From contig MU626350.1 of assembly GCA_025603075.1 (NCBI GenBank), forward strand, positions 1-64,000: a DNA stretch of 64,000 nucleotides, written 5' to 3'. Shown piece after piece: positions 45,679-57,151 of this stretch. The position numbers and the translations under genes were made by a program. The stretch comes from Neoconidiobolus thromboides FSU 785. Lineage: Eukaryota > Entomophthoromycota > Entomophthoromycetes > Entomophthorales > Neoconidiobolaceae. The notes beneath the pieces are model-generated. The model did no database searches, was not told the DNA's origin, and worked only from the letters and a program-made list of their open reading frames with translations. How positions within the stretch are numbered: the first letter of the stretch is position 1; the number at the start of each line of letters is the position of its first letter.

Positions 45679-46802
45679 ATTGCTTGCTTTTATTACCAAA
45701 AGAATATGATTTAAATTAAGAATTTTTTAATGTTATTTTTTTACCAGTGGCTCATTACTCATGGTTTTTAACCAATTATTTTTGTTAAATTTATTTTCAC
45801 CCCCTATAGCCTTTTCACCAATATCGTTTTTAATTTATTAAATCATTGATTACTTATTTAATCTTTCACTCTATTTATCAAAATGTTACTCTGTTTTATT
45901 GGAATAAAAGAATGCGTAAAAAATATTTTCTTGGCTTTTGTTTAGTTTTTCTAATTATGACTTTGGTCTTATTTTAATTATACTATTAGTTTATTACACT
46001 TAATTCATAGGTTTATCAAAAATGAACAAGTTTAAGATCCAAAGTTGTACTCATTATCGATCATATATTTATACCTACCAGCTACACATTTGCTATATTT
46101 GTTATGTATTATATATTACACTTATAATTTATACTTATTAACCGTTTTTGAATTCATTTTGATCATTTTAATATCAACTACACCAATTAACTTTTACTAA
46201 AAGGAACATGCTTACATTACTTTTGTAGAAGCCAAATGTATTAGGTTTTATATTACAACAGAATATTGGAATTGTAAATTACTTTATATTAAAAATTAAG
46301 AAATTTTGCCTCAATAAATGAAACGATATTAATAGTAATCCGAAAAAAGCGCTTATATATCACATTGCCCTTTATAGGTTTTAGTTAAATAATATTAAAT
46401 TATATTAAATTACATAAATTTATAAAAAAGCTCATAATATCAAAAAGTATATTTGATACCACTCAATTCTAATTAAATTGCTATATATAGTGTAGTACCA
46501 AAATAGGTGAGGTTGATAAACAAATGAAAGAATTAAAGCGAAAATACAACGGCAATAAAATGTTCATGTTTAAAAAGAACTTCTGTTAAAATATAAAATG
46601 CATAGAAATCGTAAAAAAATAATAGTATAACTGAAAACTTTAGGTTATTTTAGAATAATTTTTTTATAAACACGCCAGCATGAAAAACATTTTTTAAAAG
46701 TATTGCTCTGCAATTATAGGAGACTATTTTTATATAGTTCAAAAGCTTTGGTAGATTAATGTCTATAAAAGCTCAAACCATTTAACTATAGCTCAGATGA
46801 TC
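45679..46802. other. Intergenic, no gene seen
   Basis: About 1.1 kb of AT-rich sequence between the divergent-side PIP5K start and the 3' end of a 7TM receptor gene. No supported feature. Confidence 0.4.
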
Positions 46803-47708
46803 TCACTTTCTATCCCTTAAAATATTTTTAAAAAATATTTTCGATTGACGCGAGATACCAGCATGTAAAAATAATAAAAGCATTGAATTAGTAAGTGCAC
46901 CAAGCAAATATAATATGACTGTTAATAAATTTAGTATAAATTGGACGTCCCCTCCTATACCAAACACGTAGGCATGGATACTCTCTGCCAACCCACATAA
47001 TAGAGAGGTAAATGTACAAACCCCATAAGCAATTAAAGTCGTATAAATTCGAATTTTCACCCATTTTATGCTCCACGGTTTTTTTGTAATGGCTCTAACA
47101 CTATGGCTTGAGCTTCCATCAATTTCAATGAATTTAGTTACATTATTGGTATAAATTGCTAACTTCAAATAACAATAAAAAATGGTAAGTAGTCCCAAAA
47201 ACATACAAAGTATAAAGAAATAAAATGTTATTGCTGTTAATAGTGAGTTGTTTGGTATAACCATACATAAACTATCAGAAGCAGCTTTAACAAACAAATT
47301 CTGTGCAGCAGAAATAGAAATTAATACTATAAAGACTACAGAAGCAATCAAAGCAGGAATCGAAAAAAAAAGCAACAAGTTTTGTTTTGTAATATGAGAG
47401 TATCGCTCAATAGCTAGTAAAGCATTAACCATAACTTCAAAAAAAAAGATGGACATTGTTACAAAGCCTAATATTTGGCAGCCTAAAACTGTATCCGTGG
47501 CCTTCTTTTTAGTAATCCATGCATTTATGGTATTGGCCCATCCAACCACTGGTAAAAGATATTCGATGCAACATATAGCAATGATAAAATTGATGTCTTT
47601 TGTCCTTGGCTTTATTTTCGATGCAAGATAAATTAAAAATGAATTAAGAATAGCTATGGTAGCCGATATACTAATCATTATAAACGAATGGGTAGTGAGA
47701 GCACCCAT
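46803..47708 (-). CDS. Rhodopsin-like seven-transmembrane receptor, paralogue 1
   Basis: Intronless, 301 residues from the ATG at 47708 (MGALTTHSF). Seven hydrophobic segments are visible. TM3 begins LGCQILGF and ends with an ERY triplet (DRY-type, LLAIERYSHIT). A Cys in the second outer loop (SDSLCMVI) can pair with the TM3 Cys. TM7 holds NSMLLLFLH in place of NPxxY. The short cytoplasmic tail is basic. The layout is that of family-1 GPCRs rather than the fungal pheromone or glucose receptors. It shares CQ-L-GF, the E-R start of the second inner loop and NS-x-L...H with the receptor at 57152-58045, so both belong to one lineage-specific family. The ligand is unknown. Confidence 0.8.
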   Translation of the reverse strand: MGALTTHSFIMISISATIAILNSFLIYLASKIKPRTKDINFIIAICCIEYLLPVVGWANTINAWITKKKATDTVLGCQILGFVTMSIFFFEVMVNALLAIERYSHITKQNLLLFFSIPALIASVVFIVLISISAAQNLFVKAASDSLCMVIPNNSLLTAITFYFFILCMFLGLLTIFYCYLKLAIYTNNVTKFIEIDGSSSHSVRAITKKPWSIKWVKIRIYTTLIAYGVCTFTSLLCGLAESIHAYVFGIGGDVQFILNLLTVILYLLGALTNSMLLLFLHAGISRQSKIFFKNILRDRK

Positions 47709-48120
47709 TTTTTTTAGAAAGGTGAACAAAGTACATTTATAAAGTTGAATTGACTTATTTATATACGCTGTTTTATTATTCCTGTTTAGCTTAAAAATAA
47801 CTTACTATAAATGGTATTTGCATTCGAAAATATGTGCTATTGATAACTCTTGGAACTGTTGCATATGAGATGCAAATAGATAGTTACCTATTGTTAGCTA
47901 TTATTAAATTTTTACAAGGTGCTTAATATAGAATTTAATCATGTTAAGTAGTTGCACTTTTGAATTTAGTCATTTGAACCCATCTATAGCAATAATAATA
48001 CCCTTTGATACCAAACAAGCATGTGTAAATCATTATAAATAGTATATGAAACTTTTTAAAAATACTTCAAGGCTTAAAACAATATCATCTAATTTAGCTT
48101 ATTATAAGTTATAAAAATAT
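47709..48120. other. Intergenic upstream of receptor gene
   Basis: About 410 bp with no supported feature. Confidence 0.4.
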
Positions 48121-48219
48121 GGGGATGTATTTTTGTGTTTAAGAATTTTACTAATAACTTTTCCGCTTAAATAGCGCTTAAAAAATGGAAAAAGTAATGA
48201 AGTCAAAAAAAACATCCCC
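48121..48219 (+). mobile_element. Foldback element, family A, near-consensus copy (99 bp)
   Basis: GGGGATGTATTTTTGTG to AAAACATCCCC with nested TTTTCCGC / ATGGAAAAA arms around AAATAGCGCTTAAA. ATAT on both sides. Good reference copy for the family. Confidence 0.88.
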
Positions 48220-48398
48220 ATATAGTTTATCCTATCTAAAAACAATATAAATTAGGATATAATTTAATGAATGACATTTGCTTGTAATAAAGTCCATTAT
48301 TTTTCTATTCATTGTAACATTAAACTTCAAGTAAATAAAAAGTAAAAAGTAATGACTTGAGTCTAAGGACAAATTGTAAGTGATGGATAGATTATATT

Positions 48399-49374
48399 AT
48401 GAATAGTTTGAATGAAATTTTCATAACTATTATTAACACACTAATACATATGTTTTTATGTTATTATCAAGTATCTAATCTTATTTCAGATCAAAAGGGC
48501 TTTATGCTTGTTATTAGATCACTCTTGAATATTAATTTGATTTGGCTCTTATTGATTGATCTAAATCAAGTTCTCAAATGTATGTATTAAACTACTAGTT
48601 ACTATAAAAAGGCTATTTTATATCAAACCTAAGCTAAACTAGTCTAATGTTCGATTTATTAAGCTTAATCTTGGCATGATAAAAAAGATGGATGCTTCAC
48701 TGAATCTATATTATAAAAATATAATAAAATTTATAAATAACTCACATACTGACTTAAAAATAATATGATTCAATAGTATGCCAATTATATGCGATAAACC
48801 GCTGACTCATCTTTACAAGAGTTGCTTTGAATATTGTATTGTAGTTTATTATCCTTGCCTTCAGTTTCAAGAGTCCAAAGATATAAATATAATGGAAGAA
48901 ACAATAACGAAAAATAGCAATCAATTGATACAAAAGTTATCTACTTTATATTTTATGAATCCAATGTCTATAAAATATAGTATAAAAAGAAAGATAATCG
49001 AATTTACTTTTTAAGATGTTTGATTTTTAATCAAGCTTCATAATAAGATAATAGTTTATAGCTCTCAAAGTTTAGGGTTTGCTTGAGCTTACCAAGCCCA
49101 TGATAACGTCAGCGTTATTGAAATAACTTATCTTCCAAATCATATTGTTGGTAGAGAGCTAGAAAATAGATCTAATTGCTATTATTCTCAGTTTGTAAAG
49201 GTTCAATATTGTAGCTATCATAGGTTTAATAACTCCACGTACTTGGATTATGTAGCTGTTATTTTAATTCTTCTTGCTTCTATTAATATCCGTAAGTTTA
49301 ATACTCGAGCGCTAAAGGTCGATAGACATACTGTGAAAAAAGTGTTAGTTATTAGTTTATTTGGTGACAGTTGA
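48399..49374 (+). pseudogene. Scattered membrane-protein frames, broken gene or unsolved exons
   Basis: Three protein-like plus-strand frames lie in a row. 48399-48590 has ATG and a hydrophobic stretch (LLNINLIWLLLIDLNQVLK). 48778-49014 reads MPIICDKPLTHLYKSCFEY with Cys-rich start. 49087-49374 is open for 95 codons without ATG, reads EITYLPNHIVGRELENRSN and has a membrane-like segment YLDYVAVILILLASINI followed by basic residues. They may be remnants of one membrane-protein gene, but I found no splice set joining them. Confidence 0.25.
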
Positions 49375-49385
49375 TATTACTGCAT

Positions 49386-49481
49386 GAGGATGTATTTTTA
49401 GATTTAAGAATTTTACTAACAATTTTTCCGCTTAAATAGCGCTTAAAAGAGAAAAAGTGATGAAACCAAAAAAACACTCCC
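49386..49481 (+). mobile_element. Foldback element, family A (96 bp)
   Basis: GAGGATGTATTTTTAG start, TTAAGAATTTTACTAACAAT, core CTTAAATAGCGCTTAAAAG, end ACACTCCC followed by ATATAG. Confidence 0.75.
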
Positions 49482-49892
49482 ATATAGAGTATCAAATGGT
49501 TTGAATTAGGCGTGCTATTAGTTTGTTGTTATACAGTAATAGAGGCTATATTGGTCAATGAATTGTAGAATAAACTATAGGCATAAAAAAACAGGTTCTT
49601 TTAGATGCTTGCCCCAATCCTTATAAATCACCACTATGATTAGCTCAATAACAAATTTTGTTCATATTATTAGAGTATTTGAAAATCACCATCTTCTACA
49701 CTGTGCTTATTTTGCTTGTATAGAATTTAATACCTTAAGTATATAAACTCATAGCTTACCTTTTGAAATTTTAATTGCAATTGATTATAATAATTTTTTA
49801 GTTCATCTAAACTAGTACAATAATCTAGGTATAATAGATAGTATTTAAAAGGAGCTTGAAAAACAAATAAGTACAATGATGAATAGTTAAGT

Positions 49893-52183
49893 TTATTTAT
49901 AAAATCTTTCAAAAATGGGGAGAAATTCTTCCTTTACTGCTTTACGTTTGATTTTAAAACTAAGAGGATATTAACTCAATATTTGTATTATTATTATGTA
50001 ACTTACGTATCATTTAAAAGACCGTTTTCTAAAGTAAATGGAGTAGGATGGAGATGGATATATTTAGGAATTTCGAAGCTAAAATAATTAATACAAGACA
50101 ATAAATACAGTATGAAAAATACCTAGCAAAGCCAGCCTTTTCGCAACTATCTTTTATCTCTTCCAACAGTAAACTATTTAATTTAATATTTTTGCATGCA
50201 AACTCCATAGTTGAATTAGAATCATTCAATTTTTGCTGAGCCCATTTCAAATAATTTTTTTCGTCTGGTATAATTAATGCCACTACATAAGAATCTGTAG
50301 GCTGGCAATATATAAAAGACTGGAAAATCAAAGGATTGTAGTTTATTGTTTTTTCTATCCTCTCAGGAGCAACATGAAAGCCTAAAAATCGAATCAATAC
50401 TCATATTTATAAGTCATAAAAATAACTACCGTCATTCAATTTAAGCATATTGGACTTTCTATCGATAACATATAGTCTTCCTTTTTCATCTACCATACCA
50501 ACATCTCCTGTCAAGAACCAACCATCTTCAGTAAATGCTTCTTTTGTAGCTTTTTCATTTTTAAAATATCCTTTAAATACATTTGGACTTTTAGCACATA
50601 TTTCACCACGAGGATATGGTTTATCGCTACTTAAGTATCCCTTATCTGGTAAATCGAGTAGTTTGATTTGTACACTTTTTAAAAATATTAAAAAATAAAA
50701 ATATTGATCATTCTAGTTACCTAGGAAAAGGTGCTCCTACACTCCCAGAGTCACTATCATATATCTCGGTCATTGAAATACCAAGTGCTTCAGTTGAACC
50801 GTAGCCTAAAACAATAAGTTTCAATGTTATATGAACAAAGCTTAAGTACCTTCTACGATATTAGCTGATAGTACTACTTTTATTGTATCTAAAACTTCTG
50901 ATGGGATTGGAGCCGATGCAGTGGTTAATAAAGCAATTTCTCCACCTAAAGATTCACGAAATTTTTTGAAAATATGGTCATATTTATCTGATTCAACGCC
51001 TTTTCCTGCTTTCATATCAATTAACTTTTGCTGAATAGCTTCCTTTAATAAAGAAGAATTTGAATCGGTTGAATTACAGGCTGCCTCGATAGAACTATAA
51101 ATCTGCCATAATATCTTGGGCACTGTAACCAACTTAGTAGGTCGGAGCTTTTGAATATCATCCATGAAATTTAACATAGAGCCAGAATTAAATCCAGCTC
51201 TTCCTTGACAAGCAATAACACCTATTAAATTTGCTCTCTCATACGTATGTGCTAAAGGCATATAAGAATAGGAAGTAGCTAAATCCAAACCTTTATAGTC
51301 TTCGCTTTTGATATAAAAATAATCTAAATAGTTCGAATGAGTGGACATCACTCCTTTAGGTAACCCAGTGGTACCAGAAGTGTAAGCTATAACATATATA
51401 GAATCTGGTTTAGGGGGATTTGGGATAAAAGGATTGGCTTTACCTAAAGACTCTATTTCATTGAAAAAAGTTAATTTAATATTCTTATTTTCAGCCCAAT
51501 TTGTGAAATTGATTTTATCATCATTCTCAACAATTTCGTCAAAACAAATCAATACTTTAATTTGGTGCAAATTTATATTATTTTGTTGTAAAAATAGTAA
51601 ATTCCGCTTATTTAAAATGAGGATCTCAATTTCAGAATGACTGATTATATGATTCAATCTTTCTTTTCCATAAGTATCATAAATACCAACAGTTGTATAG
51701 CTTCTAAAGCACATAGCTAGTTCACTTATTACCCATTCACTGCGATTATTTGAAAAAATCCCTATTGTTTTTATTTCTTTATTGGTGTATAAATCATGCT
51801 CTTGTACCAAATATTCTAGCCCACTTGAAACATCACTAGCTCTCCCGTACACTTCTTTATAACTTTGATAGCAATAATCACCCAATTTGTTGTTTTGTTT
51901 TTCTCTAGTTCCAAGGAAATCACTATCTGGTGCTTTTTGATACGCTATTTTTTTCTTCATTATCAATTACTTTAATTTATCTTTAATCAAACTTACCTTT
52001 TACAAATAGCTCATATAATGTCCTGGGATGCGGTTTGTCACTTATTGGTTCAATAGAATTTGCATTCATATAGATGCCTACCTAAAATTCAATACTTTTA
52101 TATAAATAAAATAATGTTTTATTACCAGTTTGACCTGGCTTTCTAGTGTTAGGCAATTCACAAGCAAAGACTTTAGCTGTCAT
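49893..52183 (-). CDS. Long-chain acyl-CoA synthetase
   Basis: Eight minus-strand exons: 52126-52183, 51997-52077, 50850-51944, 50721-50805, 50430-50674, 50123-50381, 50007-50078, 49893-49959. They encode 653 residues. Start MTAKVFACELPNTR, then LGTREKQNNKLGDYCYQSYKEVYGR, the AMP-binding motif YTSGTTGLPKGVM, YMPLAHTYER, VEGYGSTEALG, GWFLTGDVGMVDEKGRLYVIDRK (ATP-binding Asp and LACS-type linker), NMLKLNDGFHVAPERIE and the tail FEIPKYIHLHPTPFTLENGLL. The combination fits eukaryotic long-chain ACSL, which activates fatty acids for lipid synthesis or oxidation. KLNDGFHVAPE in place of the common KLxxGEYVxxE shows some divergence at the fatty-acid motif. The third exon uses an acceptor inside AAAAATAG to keep phase. 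Confidence 0.92.
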
Positions 52184-52831
52184 TTATAAAATAAATATAA
52201 CTAGGTCAACTGTTTCCTTTTTATATTTTCTATATACTTGATGACTATTTTTCCATCACTTTTATAGCTTCTTCAAAGTTTTTTTTAAATATCCAAATTA
52301 GGTTGATCATCTATTAACCATTTTATTCATTATAACTTATTAAATTTACAAAGAATAACCTGCAACTCTTATTTTTTTACCTGATAGTTAATTTCTTTAA
52401 CTAAAGTCAAATTCTTTTCGGCACATTTAATTTCAATGTTTATCCTGTTTTTTTATAAAATGTTTATCCTATTTTTTTCTATAGCAAAATTGATCATTAT
52501 ATTACTTTTAGTATATGCCAAAGTGGCATTATAAGTGCATTTATTCTTAAATACTAAAATGCTATTGAAATATTAAAGTTTAAATTCCAAATGTTATGAT
52601 AATGATAAAATAAAGCAATAGATATTAGTAATGATATAAAAGAACAAAAGGCTTGTTTTAGACCAATTAATTGATTAATAGCGGTTATATAACTAAAGGT
52701 TTAACCTAGGAAATAACTTAATATTTATTGTTCAAAGTTAAATTCAATTATTTTAACATTTCAATCATTATAGCTATAAAAGTTTATGCTTTAGTACAAA
52801 GCTTTAGAATTATGTTTCAAATTAATATATA
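52184..52831. other. Intergenic, no gene seen
   Basis: About 650 bp upstream of the acyl-CoA synthetase start. A near-duplicate segment (GTTTATCCTGTTTTTTTATA / GTTTATCCTATTTTTTTCTA) lies at 52439-52483. Confidence 0.4.
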
Positions 52832-53094
52832 GGAATGTTTTTTACATATACTCTTTGCTATTTTAAAATTTAGAAATTAATTAGCTAAAGCAGCTGTTTA
52901 AGCTCAAATATGTGCTAGTAGATTATGAATTTTATAGCTAACTATCTGTTATATTATATTATTTAAGGTTTATTAATTTGGTTTTTATTCAAAATGAACA
53001 GTTAGTCAGTACACATCCAAGGTTAAATAGTATACCAGTTAATTTCTATATCTAAAAAATAGCAAAAAAAGAAATTAGTAAAAAAAACATCCCC
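52832..53094 (+). mobile_element. Foldback element, family B, copy 3 (263 bp)
   Basis: GGAATGTTTTTTACAT start and AAAAAACATCCCC end. The interior resembles 11830-12083 (GCAGCTGTTTAAG, TATAGCTAACTA, GAACAGTTAGTCAGTACA, AAAATAGCAAAAAAAGAA) with many substitutions, so it is an older copy. Confidence 0.7.
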
Positions 53095-53439
53095 ATATTT
53101 TAAATTGTCAACAATATGGACATAAAATCATTAGTAAATCCTTTTATTTATGTAAAGTCAATAATACTTTTTCAAGTTGATTTTAAAAATTAGTAAACTA
53201 ACTACACTATTTTAGATGGTATAATATTATGTATAGAAATAATTTGATTCCTGGTTAAAACATTAAAAATATTTTGTTTGTATGTGTATAAATTTGATGT
53301 TTTATTTTTTGTTTACAGTTTATCAAAATAATCAAGACACTATGTTATAATAAATATAACTTGTTTACGTAATAATTAAAATAAATTCGATTTGGGTATA
53401 AAAAGTTTGTTTTTAATTTTATAGATACATTAAACATAA
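53095..53439. other. Intergenic upstream of FMN-binding protein gene
   Basis: About 345 bp. TATAAAAAG at 53398-53406 lies about 40 bp before the ATG and could be a TATA box. Confidence 0.4.
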
Positions 53440-54077
53440 ATGAAGTGGTATTCAACATTAAAATCAAAGGTAAAAAAAGCCCAAGATAACTATGTACAGT
53501 TAAGTACCTGCTACAAGCAGCAACCTTTTGTGAGAACAGTAGTAGTTCGAGGATCAGAAGTAATTGAAAATGAACTCTACTTGATTGTCACAGCACATCT
53601 AAAGTCGGATAAAATTGTTCATTTGGAAAAGAATAATGCGTTTGAGTTATGTTGGTAATTTTATTTTTTTATAATAATTACATCAGCATTTTATATCTTA
53701 TATTATGCAGGTATTTAAATGAGCTTAATGAACAGTATAGAATAAGAGGTGAAGGTTATGTAGTGAAAAAAGGGGATGGGTATAAGAGTTTAACAGAAAT
53801 AGAAATACTAGATTTGAAGAAACGTTATTTTAATAAATTAAATGATCAGTTGAAGTTAAGCTTTTATATTGATAATACGGGTGTACTTAAGACAGAAGAA
53901 GAGACTGCTAAAGAATACGATGAGGCATCAATGAAAGAAAAAGCGCTCTCTAATTTTACTTTATTATTGTTGAAACCCGATCATGTTGATCATCTAGAAT
54001 TAACTAACAATAAAAGGTATGAGTATCAGCTTATCAAAAAGGATCAAGGGTGGAGTAAAGTTGAATTGATACCATAA
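53440..54077 (+). CDS. Pyridoxamine 5'-phosphate oxidase-like FMN-binding protein (Alr4036 type)
   Basis: Two exons (53440-53654, 53711-54077) give 193 residues. The start WYSTLKSKVKKAQDN, the strands FVRTVVVRG and LYLIVTAHLKSDKI, FELCWYLNELNEQYRIRGEG and the late RYEYQLIKKDQGWSKVELIP follow the Alr4036-type split-barrel family related to PNP oxidase. FMN binding is expected, but the substrate is unknown, and in vivo PNPO activity is not implied. The intron falls within the CWYL strand. It converges with ORC5, with only 35 bp between the two stop codons. Confidence 0.78.
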
Positions 54078-54112
54078 TAAAAAAACAATTTCTTATTTTA
54101 TTTTATTTCAAA

Positions 54113-55693
54113 TTAGTCACTGGCATGAAGATAATGTCTTAGATCCAAATTTACTTGATCACTCAAAGTTTTAATTAATTCGAAACTAACTTCACATTTT
54201 AATTTAATATCCTCTAACCTACCGTAACCTCCAACTTGAGATATAAATTGATTCGAAATTAAGGTTGCTAACTAAAATAATTAATTAGATGAATAGTAAG
54301 TAGAAACAGATTAAAAGCATACTAAATTATCAATTTGAGAAGTATCAATAAGTTCTTCAGTCAAAATAGAATAAAAAATAGCCATTAATCGATCCATTGG
54401 GAAGAAACTTGGTTCTTTAGGGTCATTATCCTATTGAAAGTTTAATTACTATATTTTATTTATTTCAAATATAATACTTACTTTATTTTTACGTTCTCTT
54501 TTATTTTTGTTTAATAAATTCCCGTTTAAAATTCTATTTGTACCATTATAAAAATAGATGGGATCAAGTTTAGCTGGATTATAACTTGCCAAATAACTTG
54601 CTATCAATAAGTATTTGGCATAATAAGGTAGTATAATCGGATTGTTATTCGCCTCAAGTTCACTTTGTACAACTTGAGTTTGATTATTTTGTTCCTCGTC
54701 ATCGATATTTATAAATTTAAGTTCAACCATAGCATCTGCATATCCATTTTTTGCAAAAACACCATAAAGAAAAGAAGGCTGAAAAGACTCAGTTGACTGT
54801 GAGGTGATAACAGGGATTGAATAAATTAACAGATAATGGTAAAATAGATGAATCAAAAAAGGTATATGGGTACTCTTTTTAATAAAAATGGCCTTTAGAA
54901 ACAAGTCTAAAAAATTCACTTTTAAACTCAAATACTCTTTTTTTTGAAATAAATTAATAATCGCTTCTCGCTTTTCTTTCTTTTCCATGGCTTCTGCTTT
55001 TTTTAATAGAATCTTTTTCATTTCCTCAACATTATAGTTTTTGAAATTTAATTGAAAAGGCTCTCTTATTCCAATACTTAACCTTAGTTTACTATATGGT
55101 AAATTACTTATCAATATCACTTTAAAATCAATATTTATCTAAAAACTCAAATTAAAATACTAGTTAAGTATAATGAATAAGGTTTACTTTTTCTTTAATT
55201 TTTAACAAACACGATAACAATTGAGCTGGTAAAGAGTGAAGCCTTTCAGCATTATCCAGTATCTAATATTAATAAGTAAGCGAATATTTGGATTAATAAC
55301 AAAAATAAGTTACCAAGTAATAAACCTTTCCGCTATCCAAGCATTTTAAATGACTTAAAAATAAACTTAGCTTACTGCAACTCTCCTTTTTTTTAAATAA
55401 TAAATATAAAATCCTGTTTAGCACTAAACTTAACGAGTAACATTCTATTAAATCAATATAAACCAAATTCTTTTGCGCATAGATTTTTTTTAATAAAGTA
55501 GTTTTGCCTCCATTGCTTGAGCCCCATATATATATGAAATCAACTATAGGACACTATCAGCTTTGGATTAATGTTAAAGTAGCTGTATGTTTTAAAACTA
55601 ACTTACTCTATCTATATTACTCAATATATCGATCTCCTTTTCTCTACATGGAAACTCCTGTTTGAGCAAAGCTTTATTAATTTTGGACTCCAT
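54113..55693 (-). CDS. ORC5: Origin recognition complex subunit 5
   Basis: Six minus-strand exons (55607-55693, 55314-55553, 55188-55262, 54482-55138, 54323-54430, 54113-54271) give 441 residues, close to human ORC5 (435). It begins KQEFPCREKEIDILSNID. Walker A is WGSSNGGKTTL and Walker B is YYLILDNAERL. The C-terminal ORC5 region has LPYYAKYLLIASYLASYNPAK, FFPMDRLMAIFYSIL and QVGGYGRLEDIKLKCEVSFE. It is an AAA+ subunit of ORC that binds ATP and marks replication origins. All exon ends are in phase 0 or fit exactly, and the extra SQSTESFQPS region is a modest divergence. Confidence 0.93.
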
Positions 55694-55915
55694 CTCTTTT
55701 TAAACAAATAATCAAAAAGATTATAATTTGAATATTAACATTTTTTTGTTTCGTCAAAAAAAAAAAAATCAAAAAATTTCGCGCTTTATTATTGGTCCGT
55801 TTTATCTATTCCAAAATTTGTTTAAAATTGAAATTTTGATGTTTTAGTTTAAAATTCTTCATTTTATACTATTATATTAGCAACAAAAAAGGAAAGAAAG
55901 GAGTAATAACAAGAC

Positions 55916-56515
55916 ATGGTAAATAATAAACATAACACGATATTCTAATCATAATAAAGAGCAATTATGTAGGCCAATTTACAAAAGAAAAAAATAATTC
56001 AAAAGAATGAGCAATTATTGACTCAATTACAAAAGATATTTTTAGGAGTTAACGCTTATTTTATCATAATAAGACTACTGTTTCAATACTCTAGTTTAAC
56101 TTTCTATAACTTACTAGCTTATATATTTACTGTTGGATTATCCTGGTTGATTTATTTTCAATTAATTAAGCTAGCAAAGCCTACACTTAATGGTGCTCAA
56201 ATCGTTAACCCTGGTGAGGACTTGTCTAGTAAAGGCTTGATAAGGTAAGTGATATCATAATATTACATACTAAGCAGTATTAATATTATTAGCTATATGT
56301 TTGATATACTTTATATTACATGGTTTATTCAAGTAACTACAACCATTTCAAACTATTTTTGGTACGTCTATCTATTAGTAAGTTTAATTTAGTATGATAT
56401 GTTGTAAGTTATTTATTTCTGTTCATTGTTTAGATACCAGGTTATGGAGCTTATTTATTAATCTTTAATATTGTATTGCCCATCTTTAAATTTCGAAACG
56501 GCCCTTAAAAATTAA
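55916..56515 (+). CDS. SND2: TMEM208/SND2 ER-targeting membrane protein
   Basis: Four exons (55916-55918, 55973-56244, 56293-56377, 56435-56515) encode 146 residues. The first coding exon is only the ATG; splicing to 55973 gives MANLQKKKIIQKNEQ, matching the family start. Then come two membrane segments (IFLGVNAYFIIIRLLFQY, LLAYIFTVGLSWLIYF), the conserved GEDLSSKGLIRY-type motif (GEDLSSKGLISYMFDILY after splicing) and TWFIQVTTTISNYFWYVYLLIPGYG. Snd2/TMEM208 acts in the SRP-independent route of protein targeting to the ER. It is divergent from ORC5, with about 220 bp between starts, and the two probably share a promoter region. Confidence 0.88.
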
Positions 56516-57151
56516 ATTGTGTTATTTTTCAGTTTTTGATACTTATGCTTATTTTGTTGTTCTATTGCTTATTGATTCATTTATTTTTTGTTTTATTGAA
56601 TACATAAGTATGATATTATTCGTGTATATTGTAATATTTTGAATATAGTATTATTTTGGGTTTAAATTCCATCTACGATTTGAACCAATGATTCCTGTGT
56701 AAGTAAAGCTAATAATGGTAAAAAATAGTCAAAAATTAATATATTGGAAAACTAGTCTAAATGCGGTAACAACACAAAATAAATTTTTATTAAAATTTCA
56801 GAAATAAGGATAAAGCTATTACTTATATATCAGTATATTTCGGGTCATAAGCATCCATTTGTTTTTAGTAATTAAATAGTAGTTTGAATAGGTCTATATA
56901 ACCTTAGGTAATGATTAGTAACATTTGTTTTTTTATATGGTCAAAAATACATATATGGTAAACCTGTATGATTTCGTCATAAAAAACATTTATGATTCAA
57001 CTAATCGAAAACAAGAATTTTTAATATCAAATAAAAATTGTAATTTCTAATTAAGTTATTTATTATAAAAGTAATATTATAAATATAAACACTACGTTTT
57101 TGTTTTTATTATCTTCACTTTTTGTTTTTTTTCGTTTTTTATTTTTATAGT
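56516..57151. other. Intergenic upstream of second receptor
   Basis: About 635 bp. TTTTTATAG right before the ATG at 57152 looks like a splice acceptor, so an untranslated first exon may lie here. Confidence 0.4.
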
